Positions 24,989-34,308 of a DNA stretch of 64,000 bases are shown here, in pieces. The notes below the pieces were generated by a model. It ran no database searches, was not told where the DNA came from, and saw only the letters and a program-made list of their open reading frames with translations. This stretch comes from Streptomyces sp. NBC_01775 (GTDB lineage: Bacteria > Actinomycetota > Actinomycetes > Streptomycetales > Streptomycetaceae). Both the position numbers and the translations under genes were made by a program. The stretch is taken from the NCBI RefSeq assembly GCF_035917675.1, contig NZ_CP109104.1:4402001-4466000 (forward strand), given 5' to 3'. The number at the start of each line of letters is the position of its first letter. Within the stretch, counting starts at the first letter, position 1.

Positions 24989-27115
24989 TCAGCCGTTGTT
25001 GCGCTTCCAGCGGGGCTTGTCCGAGCGGCGGTCCGAAGTACGGGGCGCCGGGGCGCGGCTCGGGCCGGCGGAGGTGGGGCGGTGCTCGCCGCCGCGGCTC
25101 TGCGGGCGGCGCTCGTCACGCCGGTCGCGGTTGTGCGGGCGCTCGCCGCTGCGGAAGGCTTCCCGGCGGAAGCCACCGCGCTCACCGCCGCCACCCTCGC
25201 GGCGGTCGTCCCGGCGGAAGCCGCCACGGCCGCCCTCACGGTTGTCGTCCCGACGGTCACGGTCGCCCTCGCGCCGGTCACGGTTCTGGCCGTAGGGGCG
25301 CTCGTCCCGGTCACGGTCGCGGCGGAAGTTGCCGCGGTCGTCGCGGCGGTCGCCCCGGTCGTTGTACGAGCGGCGGTCACGGCCGCCGTCGCGCTTGTCG
25401 TAGGACGAGCGCGAGCCACGGTCACCGCGCTGGTCGCGGTCCCGGCGCTCGCGCTCCGCCCGCTCGGCGCGCTCGCGCCGCTCGGCCTCCGCCTTCGCCT
25501 CGGCGGCGGCCTCGACGGCCTCGGCCTCGGCAGCTGCGGCGAGCGCCTCGTCGGGGTCGTCGCCCCGCTCACGGGCGGCCCGTGCGGTCAGCAGCGTGGC
25601 TTCCTCGCGCAGCTCGACGGCGCGGCGCTGGAGCTGCTCCAGCTGGCGGCCGAGCTGCTTGGCCTCGCGCTCGGCCTGGCGAGCCGAGTTGGCCGCCGAC
25701 TCGGCCTGGACCTCGGTCAGCGAACGGGCACCTGTGATACGTGCCACATCTTCGTCGAAGACGTCGCCGCGGCCGATGAGGTGGCGCGAGGCGTCGACGC
25801 CCGCGTCCTCCATCAGCCGGAAGATCTGCCTCCGCTGGTGCGGAAGCGCCAGCGAGACGACCGTGCCGGACTCACCGGCGCGCGCGGTGCGGCCCGAGCG
25901 GTGCAGGTAATCCTTGTGGTCGCCCGCCGGGTCGACGTTCAGGACGAGGTCGATGCCGTCGACGTGGATGCCGCGCGCTGCGACATCGGTGGCGACCACG
26001 ACGTTGACCTTGCCGCTCTTGAAGTCCTCCAGGGTGCGGGTACGGGCGCCCTGGGTCATGCCGCCGTGCAGCGCGTCGGCGCGTACGCCGGACTCACCGA
26101 GCTGCTCGGCGACGCGGTCGGCGCCGAGCTGGGTGCGGACGAAGATGATGGTGCGGCCCTTGCGCGCGGCGATCGCGGCGGTGACGGGTGCCTTGTCGCG
26201 CGGCTTCACGATGAGCACGTGGTGCGTCATGGTCGTGACGGCGCCCTGCGCCGCGTCCACCTCGTGGATCACGGGCTTGGTGAGGTAGCGCCGCACCAGC
26301 GAGTCGATCTCCTTCTCCATCGTGGCGGAGAAGAGCATCCGCTGGCCGCCCTCGGGCACCAGGTCGAGCAGCTCGGTGACCTCGGGCAGGAAGCCCAGGT
26401 CGGCCATCTGGTCGGCCTCGTCGAGGATCGCGGTCTCGACGTCGTCCAGCGAGCAGGAGCCGCGGTTGATCAGGTCCCGCAGGCGGCCGGGGGTGGCGAC
26501 GAGGATGTCGACGCCGCGCTCCAGCGCGGAGATCTGGTTGGCCATGGACGTGCCGCCGCAGACGACCTTGAGCCGCAGGCCCAGGGTGTCGCCGTAGGGC
26601 TGGAGCGCGTCCGAGACCTGCATCGCCAGCTCGCGGGTGGGCGTCAGGATGACGCCGCGCGGACGCTTGCGCTGCGTACGGCCGCCGCTGAGGCGGGTGA
26701 GCAGCGGGAGGCCGAAGGAGAGGGTCTTGCCGGAGCCGGTGCGGCCCCGGCCGAGGACGTCCTTGCCGGCGAGCGCGTCCGGGATGGTCGCGGCCTGGAT
26801 CGGGAAGGGCGTGGTGACGCCGTTCTGGGTCAGCTTGCGGACGACGGCCTCGGCGAGGCCCAGGTCGGCGAAGGTGGGCTCGGCGGGCTCAGCGGCTTCC
26901 TCGGCCACGGAGGCCTCTTCGGCTTCGTCCGCAGCGGGGGCCTCTTCGGCCGTGGGGGCCTCGGCGGCCTCGTCGGCCGCCTGGACGTCGGTGGTGGTCC
27001 CGGTGGCCTCGTCGGCCTCCGTGACGGCGAGCAGGCTGGCCTCAGCGACGGCCGAGTCGGCCTGCTCGGGGGTGCTGTCCTCGGGCAGGACGGCGGCAGG
27101 GGTGGTAACAGACAT
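24989..27115 (-). CDS. DEAD-box RNA helicase with Arg-rich C-terminal tail
   Basis: 708 residues. An acidic, Ala/Glu-rich N-terminal extension (about residues 1-90) precedes the helicase core: TFADLGLAEAVVRKL (Q-motif region), GRGRTGSGKT (motif I), TPTRELA (Ia), LDEADQMADLGF (II), LFSATM (III), IIFVRTQLGAD (IV), VATDVAARGIHVD (V) and HRSGRTARAG (VI). The last 200 residues are RDRR/GGFRR-rich and would bind RNA non-specifically. This is the CsdA/RhlE type involved in cold adaptation, ribosome assembly and mRNA decay. The start ATG at 27115 has GGAAGG about 13 bases away. The adjacent tRNA-Lys is co-oriented. Confidence 0.92.
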   Translation of the reverse strand: MSVTTPAAVLPEDSTPEQADSAVAEASLLAVTEADEATGTTTDVQAADEAAEAPTAEEAPAADEAEEASVAEEAAEPAEPTFADLGLAEAVVRKLTQNGVTTPFPIQAATIPDALAGKDVLGRGRTGSGKTLSFGLPLLTRLSGGRTQRKRPRGVILTPTRELAMQVSDALQPYGDTLGLRLKVVCGGTSMANQISALERGVDILVATPGRLRDLINRGSCSLDDVETAILDEADQMADLGFLPEVTELLDLVPEGGQRMLFSATMEKEIDSLVRRYLTKPVIHEVDAAQGAVTTMTHHVLIVKPRDKAPVTAAIAARKGRTIIFVRTQLGADRVAEQLGESGVRADALHGGMTQGARTRTLEDFKSGKVNVVVATDVAARGIHVDGIDLVLNVDPAGDHKDYLHRSGRTARAGESGTVVSLALPHQRRQIFRLMEDAGVDASRHLIGRGDVFDEDVARITGARSLTEVQAESAANSARQAEREAKQLGRQLEQLQRRAVELREEATLLTARAARERGDDPDEALAAAAEAEAVEAAAEAKAEAERRERAERAERERRDRDQRGDRGSRSSYDKRDGGRDRRSYNDRGDRRDDRGNFRRDRDRDERPYGQNRDRREGDRDRRDDNREGGRGGFRRDDRREGGGGERGGFRREAFRSGERPHNRDRRDERRPQSRGGEHRPTSAGPSRAPAPRTSDRRSDKPRWKRNNG

Positions 27116-27447
27116 GCGAAATGCGAACCTTCCGGAGTCATTCGGCACGCGCCCAGAACTCCGTGAATTCGCAAACGACCGCCTCAATGCGGTCAGCCAC
27201 GGCCAGAGAGGAACGCGCCACGCGGCGCGCTCTTAAACGGCGCCGGGCAAATGGGATCAAACGATCTACCAGCATACGCGGCACCTGTAGCCCCACGCAA
27301 ATGGACTACCTGCCGCCTCCACCGCCCCTCCCCTCCCGCCCTCTCAGGCGGGACATCAAGCTGGACAGCAGGCGGGACAGCGGCGCCCCGGAGCCCTGTC
27401 CCGGAGCCCGGCCCCAGGGCCCGGGAGGGGGCCGTGAGGCCCGGCTC
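27116..27447. other. Promoter region of the helicase gene
   Basis: 332 bp between two minus-strand genes. It should hold the promoter and leader of the DEAD-box gene; cold-shock helicases often have long leaders. No gene is seen. Confidence 0.4.
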
Positions 27448-28092
27448 TCAGGCCGTGGGGAGCCGGGCCCTGCCGGCCGAGAGGCCGGTTCTGCTGGGCG
27501 ACGCGTCGGTTCTGGTGGGCGAGGGGTCCGGGTCCGGCTTGCTCGGGGAGGGGGTGGGCGAAGCGGTGGGCGACCCCGGACCGCCGCCGTGCCCGCCGCC
27601 CGCACCGCTGGAACCGCCCGATCCGCCCGGAGGGTTCGGGTGCTTGGTCGGCCGGGAACCGCCGCCGCCCGACGGAGAACCGGAGGTGGACGCCGAAGGG
27701 CCGCCCGCGCGCCCTCCGCCCGTCCCGCCTCCGTCGTCGGACCCCTTGCCGCCCCTGCCGTGCTTGCCGTGGCCGCGCTTGCCCTTGTCCCCGCGCTCGC
27801 CGTCCCGCCCGTCCCGTCCCTCGCGGCCGTGTCCCTTGCCGTGCTTGTGGCCGTCCTTGCCGTGGCCGCGCCCGGCGCCGTATCCGGACCCGTCGAGGCC
27901 GCCCTCGGGGGCCGCCGCGCCGCCGTGGTCGTCGGAGCGGCTCCCCACCGGCGCCGTGCCGCCCTCACCCGCGTCGTCGGCGCCCTGCACCGTCATGCAT
28001 CCGCTGAGCGTGGAGACCGCCGCGAGTATCAGCGCGCTGATGGTCGTACGGGCGACGACGGTGGCGGTGGGTGCGGTACGGGTTCTGCGCAC
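27448..28092 (-). CDS. Low-complexity lipoprotein (Gly/His/Lys, then Pro/Ser/Thr rich)
   Basis: 214 residues. Signal sequence with lipobox TLSGC (Cys32). A charged Gly-His-Lys-Arg-Asp segment with HGKDGHKHGKGHGREG and GHGKHGRGGKG (about residues 75-115) is followed by a Gly/Ser/Pro-rich segment and a Pro-Ser-Thr tail typical of cell-wall-spanning regions. The start is the GTG at 28092 with GGAGG 8 bases upstream. The His clusters might bind metal; no known domain is present. Confidence 0.65.
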   Translation of the reverse strand: MRRTRTAPTATVVARTTISALILAAVSTLSGCMTVQGADDAGEGGTAPVGSRSDDHGGAAAPEGGLDGSGYGAGRGHGKDGHKHGKGHGREGRDGRDGERGDKGKRGHGKHGRGGKGSDDGGGTGGGRAGGPSASTSGSPSGGGGSRPTKHPNPPGGSGGSSGAGGGHGGGPGSPTASPTPSPSKPDPDPSPTRTDASPSRTGLSAGRARLPTA

Positions 28093-28259
28093 GGCGGGGA
28101 CCTCCAGCGCGGGGCATCGGCGAGTGCGTTGCCCAACTCCCCGTCACCCCAACAGGTCACGCGCCACGGCGCCCACGGCGCCCGGTGCAGCGCGCGCCAG
28201 GAACGGCGGAGCGCCCCCACACCGCGCCCCTCGGGCGCCCTCCCCTGGGGGCCGCCCGG

Positions 28260-28613
28260 TCACCCGTAGCCGAGCGCGTGCAGTCTCTCGTCGTCGATGC
28301 CGAAGTGGTGGGCGATCTCGTGCACCACCGTGACCTCGACCTCCTGGACGACCAGGTCCCGGCCGCCCTCCTCCCCACCGACCATCCGGAGCGTGGGCCC
28401 CCGGTAGATCGTGATGCGGTCCGGGAGGGCGCCCGCGTACCACTCGCCGCGTTCGGTCAGCGGGGTGCCCTCGTAGAGCCCGAGCAGCTCAGGGTCGTCC
28501 GCGGGGGGCTCGTCCTCGACGAAGACCGCCACGTTGTCCATGAGCCGCGTCAGCTCGGGCGGGATACGGTCGAGCGCCTGGGCGACCAGTTCCTCGAACT
28601 CCTCGCGCGTCAT
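28260..28613 (-). CDS. Metallopeptidase family protein (minimal zincin)
   Basis: 117 residues. A small protein with the zinc-binding signature HEIAHHFGI near the C-terminus (two His and Glu, with a downstream acidic residue), preceded by PDRITIYRGPTLRM. This matches the minimal-zincin family (DUF1025), conserved in actinobacteria and without a known substrate. It lacks a signal and so is cytoplasmic. A GTG at 28622, in frame, could also be the start (adding VLE). Confidence 0.85.
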   Translation of the reverse strand: MTREEFEELVAQALDRIPPELTRLMDNVAVFVEDEPPADDPELLGLYEGTPLTERGEWYAGALPDRITIYRGPTLRMVGGEEGGRDLVVQEVEVTVVHEIAHHFGIDDERLHALGYG

Positions 28614-28687
28614 CTCCAGCACTCGCCCATTGTCGGCCAGGCCCTCCCCGGCCACTACCGGCGGGGCGGAGGAACCCGGGGAAACGC

Positions 28688-28785
28688 GGGGGCGGGGGGC
28701 CGGGGGGACGGGGAGGACCCCGGCAGGGACCCTGGGCAGGACCCCCGGCAAGGACCCCCGGCAGCACCCCCGGCAGGCAGCAGGC
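28688..28785. repeat. GGACCCCCGGCA-type direct repeats
   Basis: Imperfect 12-15 bp units (GGACCCCGGCAGG, GGACCCCCGGCAAGG, GCACCCCCGGCAGG) lie between the divergent zincin and metallophosphoesterase genes. Confidence 0.6.
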
Positions 28786-28863
28786 GAGCCGGGGCACGCG
28801 AGAGCCGCCCGATCGGCGGGGCGCGGGGCATGGGAGAGCCGCACAAGGGGCATACCGCCCTGC

Positions 28864-30573
28864 ATGGCCAGCGTTGCCACCAAGCCGTTCCGTGCCGCGG
28901 CCAAACCGTTGCGTGCCGCGGCGGGCTGGGCCCGGACGCTCGCCGCACCGTTCCGGCGCCGATACCGCGCGCACAGCACGGCGCCCACCGCCTCCCTCGT
29001 CCACACCCCGCACCCGTACTGGCGAAGCGTGGGCCTCGTGGCCGTCGCCGTCCTCGGAGCCTGGCTGGGGCTGCTGGTCGTGGGGAGCGTCCACACGCCC
29101 GTCGGCCCCGTCGACACCCGGATGACCGTGCGCCCCTCCCTGACCGGCGGCACCAAGGTGAACGTCTCGCCGCTGGGCGCCCTGGAGCTGCGCAGCCACT
29201 ACGCCCCGCTGCGCCTGGACGTGGACGTCGACCAGCTGGACCAGGAGCGGGCCTCGGCGCTCGTGGACCATCCCGAGCGCATCGAGGGCCTGGAGGACGA
29301 GATCTCCTCGGACGTCAGCTCCGGAGCGCTCAGCCTGGGGGTGCGCTCGGTGGCCGCCGTCGTCACCGGCTCGTGCGCGCTGGGGCTCGCGGTCTACCGC
29401 CGTCCGCGCCGGGCGCTGCTGGCCGGCGGGCTCGCGCTGACGCTGCTCGCGGCGTGCGGCGCGACGGCGCTGGCGACGTGGAACCCGAAGTCCGTGCTGG
29501 AGCCGAAGTTCTCCGGGCTGCTGGCCAGCGCGCCCTCCGTGGTGGGCAACGCGCGCAGCATCGCCACCGAGTTCGACGTCTACCAGCAGGAACTGGCCCG
29601 GCTGGTCACCAATGTGACCAAGCTGTACGACGCGGCCTCGACGCTCCCCGCCTACGAGCCGGACCCGTCCACGACCCGGGTGCTGCACGTCTCCGACATC
29701 CATCTCAACCCCGCCGCCTGGCACATCATCCGCTCCCTGGTCAAGCAGTACGACATCGACGTGATCATCGACAGCGGCGACACCATGGACCACGGCACGT
29801 CCGCCGAGAACGGCTTCCTCGACCCCATCCCGGACCTCGGCGCCCCCTACGTCTGGGTACGCGGCAACCACGACTCGCTCACCACCCAGGAGGCCGTCAA
29901 GAAGCTCGGCGACCGGCGCAAGTCACGGGTGCACGTGCTGGACTCGGGCGTGCCGGTGAACGTCGCCGGGCTGCGGCTGTCCGGGTGGGGCGACCCGCAG
30001 TTCACCCCGGACCGGTCCGTGGCCGCCGAGGGCGACCCGGCGGAGGAGACGGAGGGCGGCAAGCTCGCTGCCACCCTGCGGGCCCAGCGGGACGCCGGGA
30101 CCCCCGTGGACATCGCCGTCGGCCACAACCCCGTACTCGCCAAGCAGACCGACGGCCTCGTCCCCCTCGCCCTCACCGGGCACACCCACAACCGCAGGAC
30201 CGAGACGCTGGAGCACGGCACCCGGCTGATGACCCAGGGCTCCACGGGAGGCAGCGGCCTGCGGGCCGTCGAGGGCGAGACGCCGGACAAGGTGCAGGCG
30301 TCCGTGCTCTACCTGGACCGGAACTCGCGCCTGCTCCAGGCGTGGGACGAGATCACTCTCGGCGGCCTGGGCCTGTCCAAGGCGGAGGTCGCCCGCCACC
30401 TCCCGGAAGAGATCAAGCCGGGCTCTTCGGCATCGCCATCGCTGCCCGGGGCACCCTCCGTCTCGCCGTCGGAGGCGGGGTCGGGGCCTGGACCGGGGCC
30501 TGGGCCGGAGACGGGGCCGGGGCCGGGGTCGGCGGGTACGGGGAAGGCGACGAGCCCGGCGACCGGCCGCTGA
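28864..30573 (+). CDS. Membrane-anchored metallophosphoesterase
   Basis: 569 residues. Two hydrophobic segments (about 57-75 and 165-205) flank an extracytoplasmic or loop region. The calcineurin-like domain follows with VSDIHLN (DxH), DSGDTMDHG (GDxxD), VRGNHDS (GNHD), VGHNP and LTGHTHNR (GHxH). These bind the two metal ions for phosphoester hydrolysis. The tail after residue 510 is Pro/Gly/Ser rich, with a GPGPGPGPE-type repeat. The ATG at 28864 is the likeliest start although no strong ribosome binding site is seen. Substrate unknown. Confidence 0.87.
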   Translation: MASVATKPFRAAAKPLRAAAGWARTLAAPFRRRYRAHSTAPTASLVHTPHPYWRSVGLVAVAVLGAWLGLLVVGSVHTPVGPVDTRMTVRPSLTGGTKVNVSPLGALELRSHYAPLRLDVDVDQLDQERASALVDHPERIEGLEDEISSDVSSGALSLGVRSVAAVVTGSCALGLAVYRRPRRALLAGGLALTLLAACGATALATWNPKSVLEPKFSGLLASAPSVVGNARSIATEFDVYQQELARLVTNVTKLYDAASTLPAYEPDPSTTRVLHVSDIHLNPAAWHIIRSLVKQYDIDVIIDSGDTMDHGTSAENGFLDPIPDLGAPYVWVRGNHDSLTTQEAVKKLGDRRKSRVHVLDSGVPVNVAGLRLSGWGDPQFTPDRSVAAEGDPAEETEGGKLAATLRAQRDAGTPVDIAVGHNPVLAKQTDGLVPLALTGHTHNRRTETLEHGTRLMTQGSTGGSGLRAVEGETPDKVQASVLYLDRNSRLLQAWDEITLGGLGLSKAEVARHLPEEIKPGSSASPSLPGAPSVSPSEAGSGPGPGPGPETGPGPGSAGTGKATSPATGR

Positions 30574-30712
30574 GCACCGACGAACGGCCGCTGAGCGTCG
30601 AGGGCCGGCCGCTGAGAACGGCCCCAGCGAAACCGTTTTGGCGAACCGTCCGCGCATCCCATATGCTGCCGGAGTCCCCCGAAGCGCTGACCAGCGCCAG
30701 GGCGGGCCATCG

Positions 30713-30785
30713 GCCCTCATCGTCTAGTGGCCCAGGACGCCGCCCTTTCAAGGCGGTAGCACGGGTTCGAATCCCGTTGGGGGCA
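30713..30785 (+). tRNA. tRNA-Glu (TTC)
   Basis: Acceptor GCCCTCA/TGGGGGC, anticodon loop CTTTCAA with anticodon TTC and T-arm ACGGGTTCGAATCCCGT. Discriminator A at 30785 is followed by an encoded CCA (30786-30788). Confidence 0.96.
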
Positions 30786-30795
30786 CCACAACATC

Positions 30796-30829
30796 AAGGC
30801 CCCACTTGGATCTCTCCAGGTGGGGCCTT
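30796..30829 (+). terminator. Terminator of tRNA-Glu
   Basis: 14 bp stem (one G-U pair) AAGGCCCCACTTGG/CCAGGTGGGGCCTT around ATCTCT, immediately after the tRNA. Confidence 0.8.
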
Positions 30830-30888
30830 CGCTGTTCCGGCGCGTGGGGCTGTTCCGGTGCGTGGAGCCGCTTCAACGACCCCGCGGG

Positions 30889-32475
30889 TCAATACGGCTG
30901 GCGGTCGGCGCCTGCGAGGTCGAGTAGGTGGTGCATCAGCTCCACCGGCAGCGAAGGATTGCGGGCCGCCGTGCGGGGCATCCCGCCCTCGCCCAGCAGC
31001 TCGACCAGCCTCGCGCAGGGCAGACGGGGGTCGGCCGCGGCCTGGCGGCGGACCATGTCGTCCTCGTCGTGGGAGAGCCGCTCGACCAGCTCCGGCCCGC
31101 CTTCGGGGTCGAAGAGCGCGGCATAACGCAGCCGGTGGTTCGGGTCGTCAGCGAACCGGGCGAGGCCGGGGCGGGCGAAATTGCGGCGGAAGGCCAGCGT
31201 GGCCCAGCTCAGTCCCTGCCAGTCGGCGAACATCTCCACCAGCAGCTCGTGCGGGGCCCGGTCGTTCTCGCACAGCATCAGCCTGACGTAGTAGTCCTCG
31301 TCGGCGGCCAGCCGCTCGACGACGTCGGCCGGCAGCTCCGGTGCGCAGGTGACACCCCGGCGCAGCAGGACGTGGGAGGAAGCCGCGATCTCGCGCAGCG
31401 CGTGCGGGTCGCCGAAGCGCTCCGCCACCCAGGCGGGCACCTCGTGGCGGCCCGGGGGCACGGTGTAGTCGATCGCCGCGCGCTGTTCCTCGGTGAGGTC
31501 CCCGCGCAGGGAGACGGCGAGCCGGACGGAAGGCTCGGGATCGGCAGCCAGCGGGAGGGCGAGCGCGGTGGGGACGTGCGGGTTGCAGGCCGCTGCGCGG
31601 CGTATCCGGCTGTCCTCGTGCGCCACGAGCAGCCGGGCCAGCGCGGCGTCGACGGGTTCCGCGAACGCGGCGTCGCGACGGCGGCGGTCGTCCTCTTCCG
31701 CGAGGAAGTCCTCGGCCGTCGTCGGGAGCGGCCTTTCGACGCGGGCCGCGCGTTCGACTGCCTTACGCACCCGGGGATCGGGGTCGGCCTCGGCCGCGGC
31801 CCGGACCTCCGGCCGCAGCCGGGCCCAGCTCCATGCGCTGATGGCGGCGGCCCGGACGCGCGGGTCGGGGTCCTCGGCGAGCGAGAGCCGTATCTCGTCC
31901 GGCAGCCCGAGCAGCGCGAGGGCCCTGCCCCGCATCCCCGTCTCGGGGCCGGTGGCGAGCCGGACCGTCAGCTCGGTCGGCAGTTCGACGCCGAACTCGC
32001 CCGCCATGAAGACCGCGAGGCGGCGAACCGGCGGATCCGGATCTTCCGCCAGCACGGCGAGCACTTCCGGAGGCAGTGACTGGTTCTCGGCGAGGGACTT
32101 GCGGACCTTGGGGTCCCGGTGCGCGAGAGCGGCCGTCGCCACCTGGTGCGACAGCCGGCCAAAGCGCAGCCAGTAGTCATGGTCGGGCAGCGGGTCGACC
32201 GTGAAGACACGCTGGAGAACCGAGTCCGGTGCCGCACTGTTCATGGCGAGCCCCACGACCCACTCCACGCGCACCGCCGTGCCGGCTGTGCCGACCGTGC
32301 CGGCTGTATTGGCTGTATTGGCCGTGTTGGCTTCGAGGTGTGGAGCTTCGGCGTCGGATCCGCATCCGTCGGATCCGCATCCGTCGGATCCGCATCCGTC
32401 GCTTCCGGTTCCGGTTCCGGTTCCGGTTCCGGTTCCGGTTCCGGTTCCGGCAAAACGATCGTCCATGTCCCCCAT
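30889..32475 (-). CDS. LRV/HEAT-like repeat protein with repeat-expanded N-terminus
   Basis: 528 residues. From about residue 85 on it is built of helical repeats of the type DPDPRVRAAA / DPxxxVRRxxAxNP (SLAEDPDPRVRAAAISAWSW, LAADPEPSVRLAVS, NPHVPTALALPLA), as in leucine-rich-variant or HEAT-like scaffolds. The first 65 residues are low complexity, Gly-Thr and GSDGC units from 6 and 12 bp tandem repeats (32340-32450). The ATG at 32475 has GAGGA 7 bases upstream. A native start near VRVEWVVGLAM is also plausible, so the extension may be a recent gain. Probably a protein-interaction scaffold; role unknown. Confidence 0.75.
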   Translation of the reverse strand: MGDMDDRFAGTGTGTGTGTGTGTGSDGCGSDGCGSDGCGSDAEAPHLEANTANTANTAGTVGTAGTAVRVEWVVGLAMNSAAPDSVLQRVFTVDPLPDHDYWLRFGRLSHQVATAALAHRDPKVRKSLAENQSLPPEVLAVLAEDPDPPVRRLAVFMAGEFGVELPTELTVRLATGPETGMRGRALALLGLPDEIRLSLAEDPDPRVRAAAISAWSWARLRPEVRAAAEADPDPRVRKAVERAARVERPLPTTAEDFLAEEDDRRRRDAAFAEPVDAALARLLVAHEDSRIRRAAACNPHVPTALALPLAADPEPSVRLAVSLRGDLTEEQRAAIDYTVPPGRHEVPAWVAERFGDPHALREIAASSHVLLRRGVTCAPELPADVVERLAADEDYYVRLMLCENDRAPHELLVEMFADWQGLSWATLAFRRNFARPGLARFADDPNHRLRYAALFDPEGGPELVERLSHDEDDMVRRQAAADPRLPCARLVELLGEGGMPRTAARNPSLPVELMHHLLDLAGADRQPY

Positions 32476-32554
32476 GGAGTGATCCTCGCAGAACGCCCGC
32501 AGCGCAGGCCACGGCGTCTTCGGCAGGCCACGACCGCCGCCGAGGCCACAGCCG

Positions 32555-33421
32555 TCAGCGCGGGCGGCGGGTCAGCGACCGGGCCAGGCGGAAGCCGAGG
32601 TCGTCTATGCGGAGGGTCGGGTGGCTCTTGCGGCGGCACGGGGCGCGCACGCCACGGGGGTGGTCCTGCCAGCCGCCGCCGCGGAAGACGCGGTACGGGC
32701 CGTAGACATGAGGGTCGTAGAGGTCCCAGCACCACTCCCACACGTTGCCGAGCATGTCGTGGAGGCCCCAGGCGTTCGGGGCCTTGGTGGCGGTCTCGTG
32801 GGCCCTGTCACCGGAGTTGGCGCGGTACCAGGCGATGTCGTCCAGCGCGCCGTAGCGGTCGCCCGAGGTGCCGGCGCGGCAGGCGTACTCCCACTCGGCC
32901 TCGGACGGGAGACGGTAACCGTCGGCCGCCTCGTTCCAGACCACGCGCTCGGCGTCGGGGTCGGAGTCGAGGTCGGCGTCGGGACGGTGAGGGTCGTCGG
33001 CCGACGTGTAGCAGGGTTCCAGCCCGGTCGCGCGGGAGAGCCTGTTGCAGAAGCGGATGGCGTCCTTCCAGGAGACCTCGGTCACCGGGGTCCGGGCGCC
33101 ACCGGCCGGACCCGGCTGCCCTGCCGTGCCCACGGGCGCTGAGGCAGCGTCAAGGGGGACGGGGACAGTGGGTGCGGCGCCTTGAACGGTGGCGTACAGC
33201 TCACGAGTCACAGGGAAGGGCGCGAGGCGGAAGGCGTCGACCTCGGCCTTCCAGTTCGTCTTCGTCCCCTCGTCCCGGAGGACGATCTCCCCTGCGGGGA
33301 GCTCCACCATCGCCACGCCTCGCGTGCTCCCAAGACTGCTTCCAGTACTGCTTCCAGTACTGCTTCCAGGAGTGCTTCCAGGAGTGCTTCCAGGAGTGCT
33401 TCCGGTGTGTTCCAGCGCCAT
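32555..33421 (-). CDS. SUMF1/FGE-fold protein (formylglycine-generating enzyme-like)
   Basis: 288 residues. The sulfatase-modifying-factor fold is clear: VELPAGEIVLRDEG at the start, FPVTRELYATV, EVSWKDAIRFCNRLS, YRLPSEAEWEYACRAGTSGD, MLGNVWEWCWDLYDP, FRGGGWQDHP and LGFRLARS. True FGEs have two active-site Cys five apart; here only the second is present (APCRRKSHP), so oxidase activity is doubtful. The first 37 residues are GSTP/GSST repeats from 12 bp tandem units. An internal ATG at 33310 with GAGG 7 bases upstream may be the real start. Confidence 0.8.
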   Translation of the reverse strand: MALEHTGSTPGSTPGSTPGSSTGSSTGSSLGSTRGVAMVELPAGEIVLRDEGTKTNWKAEVDAFRLAPFPVTRELYATVQGAAPTVPVPLDAASAPVGTAGQPGPAGGARTPVTEVSWKDAIRFCNRLSRATGLEPCYTSADDPHRPDADLDSDPDAERVVWNEAADGYRLPSEAEWEYACRAGTSGDRYGALDDIAWYRANSGDRAHETATKAPNAWGLHDMLGNVWEWCWDLYDPHVYGPYRVFRGGGWQDHPRGVRAPCRRKSHPTLRIDDLGFRLARSLTRRPR

Positions 33422-33489
33422 CAGGTGACGATACAGCGGTCGTGATCGCCGCGGTCGTCACCGGCCAGTGCCTGCCGGAGAGCCCCCGT

Positions 33490-34308
33490 TCAGCGGGCCA
33501 CCGCTACCAGGAGATCGACCACGTACGCCTCCTCCACCCACTCGTCGGAGCCCGTCCCGGCGAGCGCCTCGCGCAGGTGGGCACGTTCGGAGTCGAGGAA
33601 GGCACGGGTGCGTTCCTCGCCCAGGACGAGGAACGCGGAGTGACTGCCGATGTTGGCCAGGTGGAGGTCCAGCGGCACGGTGCGGCTCCAACGGATCCGG
33701 CGGCGGGTGACGTCGAAGTCCGGGCGATCCGACAGGCCCACGAGCCGGACGGCGACGCTGTCGGCGGGACGGTCGGCCGAGGGCGGCTTCCCGCCGGTGG
33801 CACGGGCCACGCGCTCGTGCTGGGCGAAGATCCACGGCACGTCGAGAGCGGACGTGTTCCACCAGATCGCGAGCGCCCCGCCCGGCCGCAGCACGCGCCG
33901 CGCCTCGGGGACGGAGCGCTCCGTGTCGGTCCAGTGCCAGGACTGGGCATAGGTGAGCAGGTCGTGGGAGGCGTCCGCGAGGGGCAGCGCGTTGCCGTCG
34001 CCCCGGACCACGGGGACGTCGGGAAGCGTGAGGCGGAACTGCGCGGCCATGCCGTCCCCCGGCTCGATCGCGAGGACCGCGGCGCCGCGCTCACGCAGCA
34101 CCGCGGTGGCGATGCCGGTACCGGCCCCGACGTCCGCCGTCCGGGCCCCCGCGAGGGAACGGCCCGCCAGCTCTTCGACGGCGTCGAACAACGCGGCCGG
34201 GTACGGCGGTCGGGCCGCCGCGTACTGGGCGGCGGCCTTGTTGAAGGAGTGCGCGCGATCGGAGGAGGACTCACTGTCGGAAGAGGACTCGCGTGCCGGT
34301 GTTGTCAT
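33490..34308 (-). CDS. Class I SAM-dependent methyltransferase
   Basis: 272 residues. Methyltransferase_11-type domain: TADVGAGTGIATAVLRERGA (motif I), VLAIEPGDGMAAQF (acidic residue after strand 2), GDGNALPLADASHDLLTYAQ (motif II region) and EARRVLRPGGALAIWW (motif III). The N-terminus has a short Ser-Asp-Glu repeat. The start is the ATG at 34308 with GGGGGAA about 10 bases upstream. Substrate unknown. Confidence 0.87.
   Translation of the reverse strand: MTTPARESSSDSESSSDRAHSFNKAAAQYAAARPPYPAALFDAVEELAGRSLAGARTADVGAGTGIATAVLRERGAAVLAIEPGDGMAAQFRLTLPDVPVVRGDGNALPLADASHDLLTYAQSWHWTDTERSVPEARRVLRPGGALAIWWNTSALDVPWIFAQHERVARATGGKPPSADRPADSVAVRLVGLSDRPDFDVTRRRIRWSRTVPLDLHLANIGSHSAFLVLGEERTRAFLDSERAHLREALAGTGSDEWVEEAYVVDLLVAVAR

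Noticed and set aside
28071..31286. Plus-strand frame of more than 1000 codons across the zincin, metallophosphoesterase and tRNA-Glu
   Set aside because: It runs through a tRNA gene and two recognised genes in other frames; Arg/Pro-rich and without motifs.
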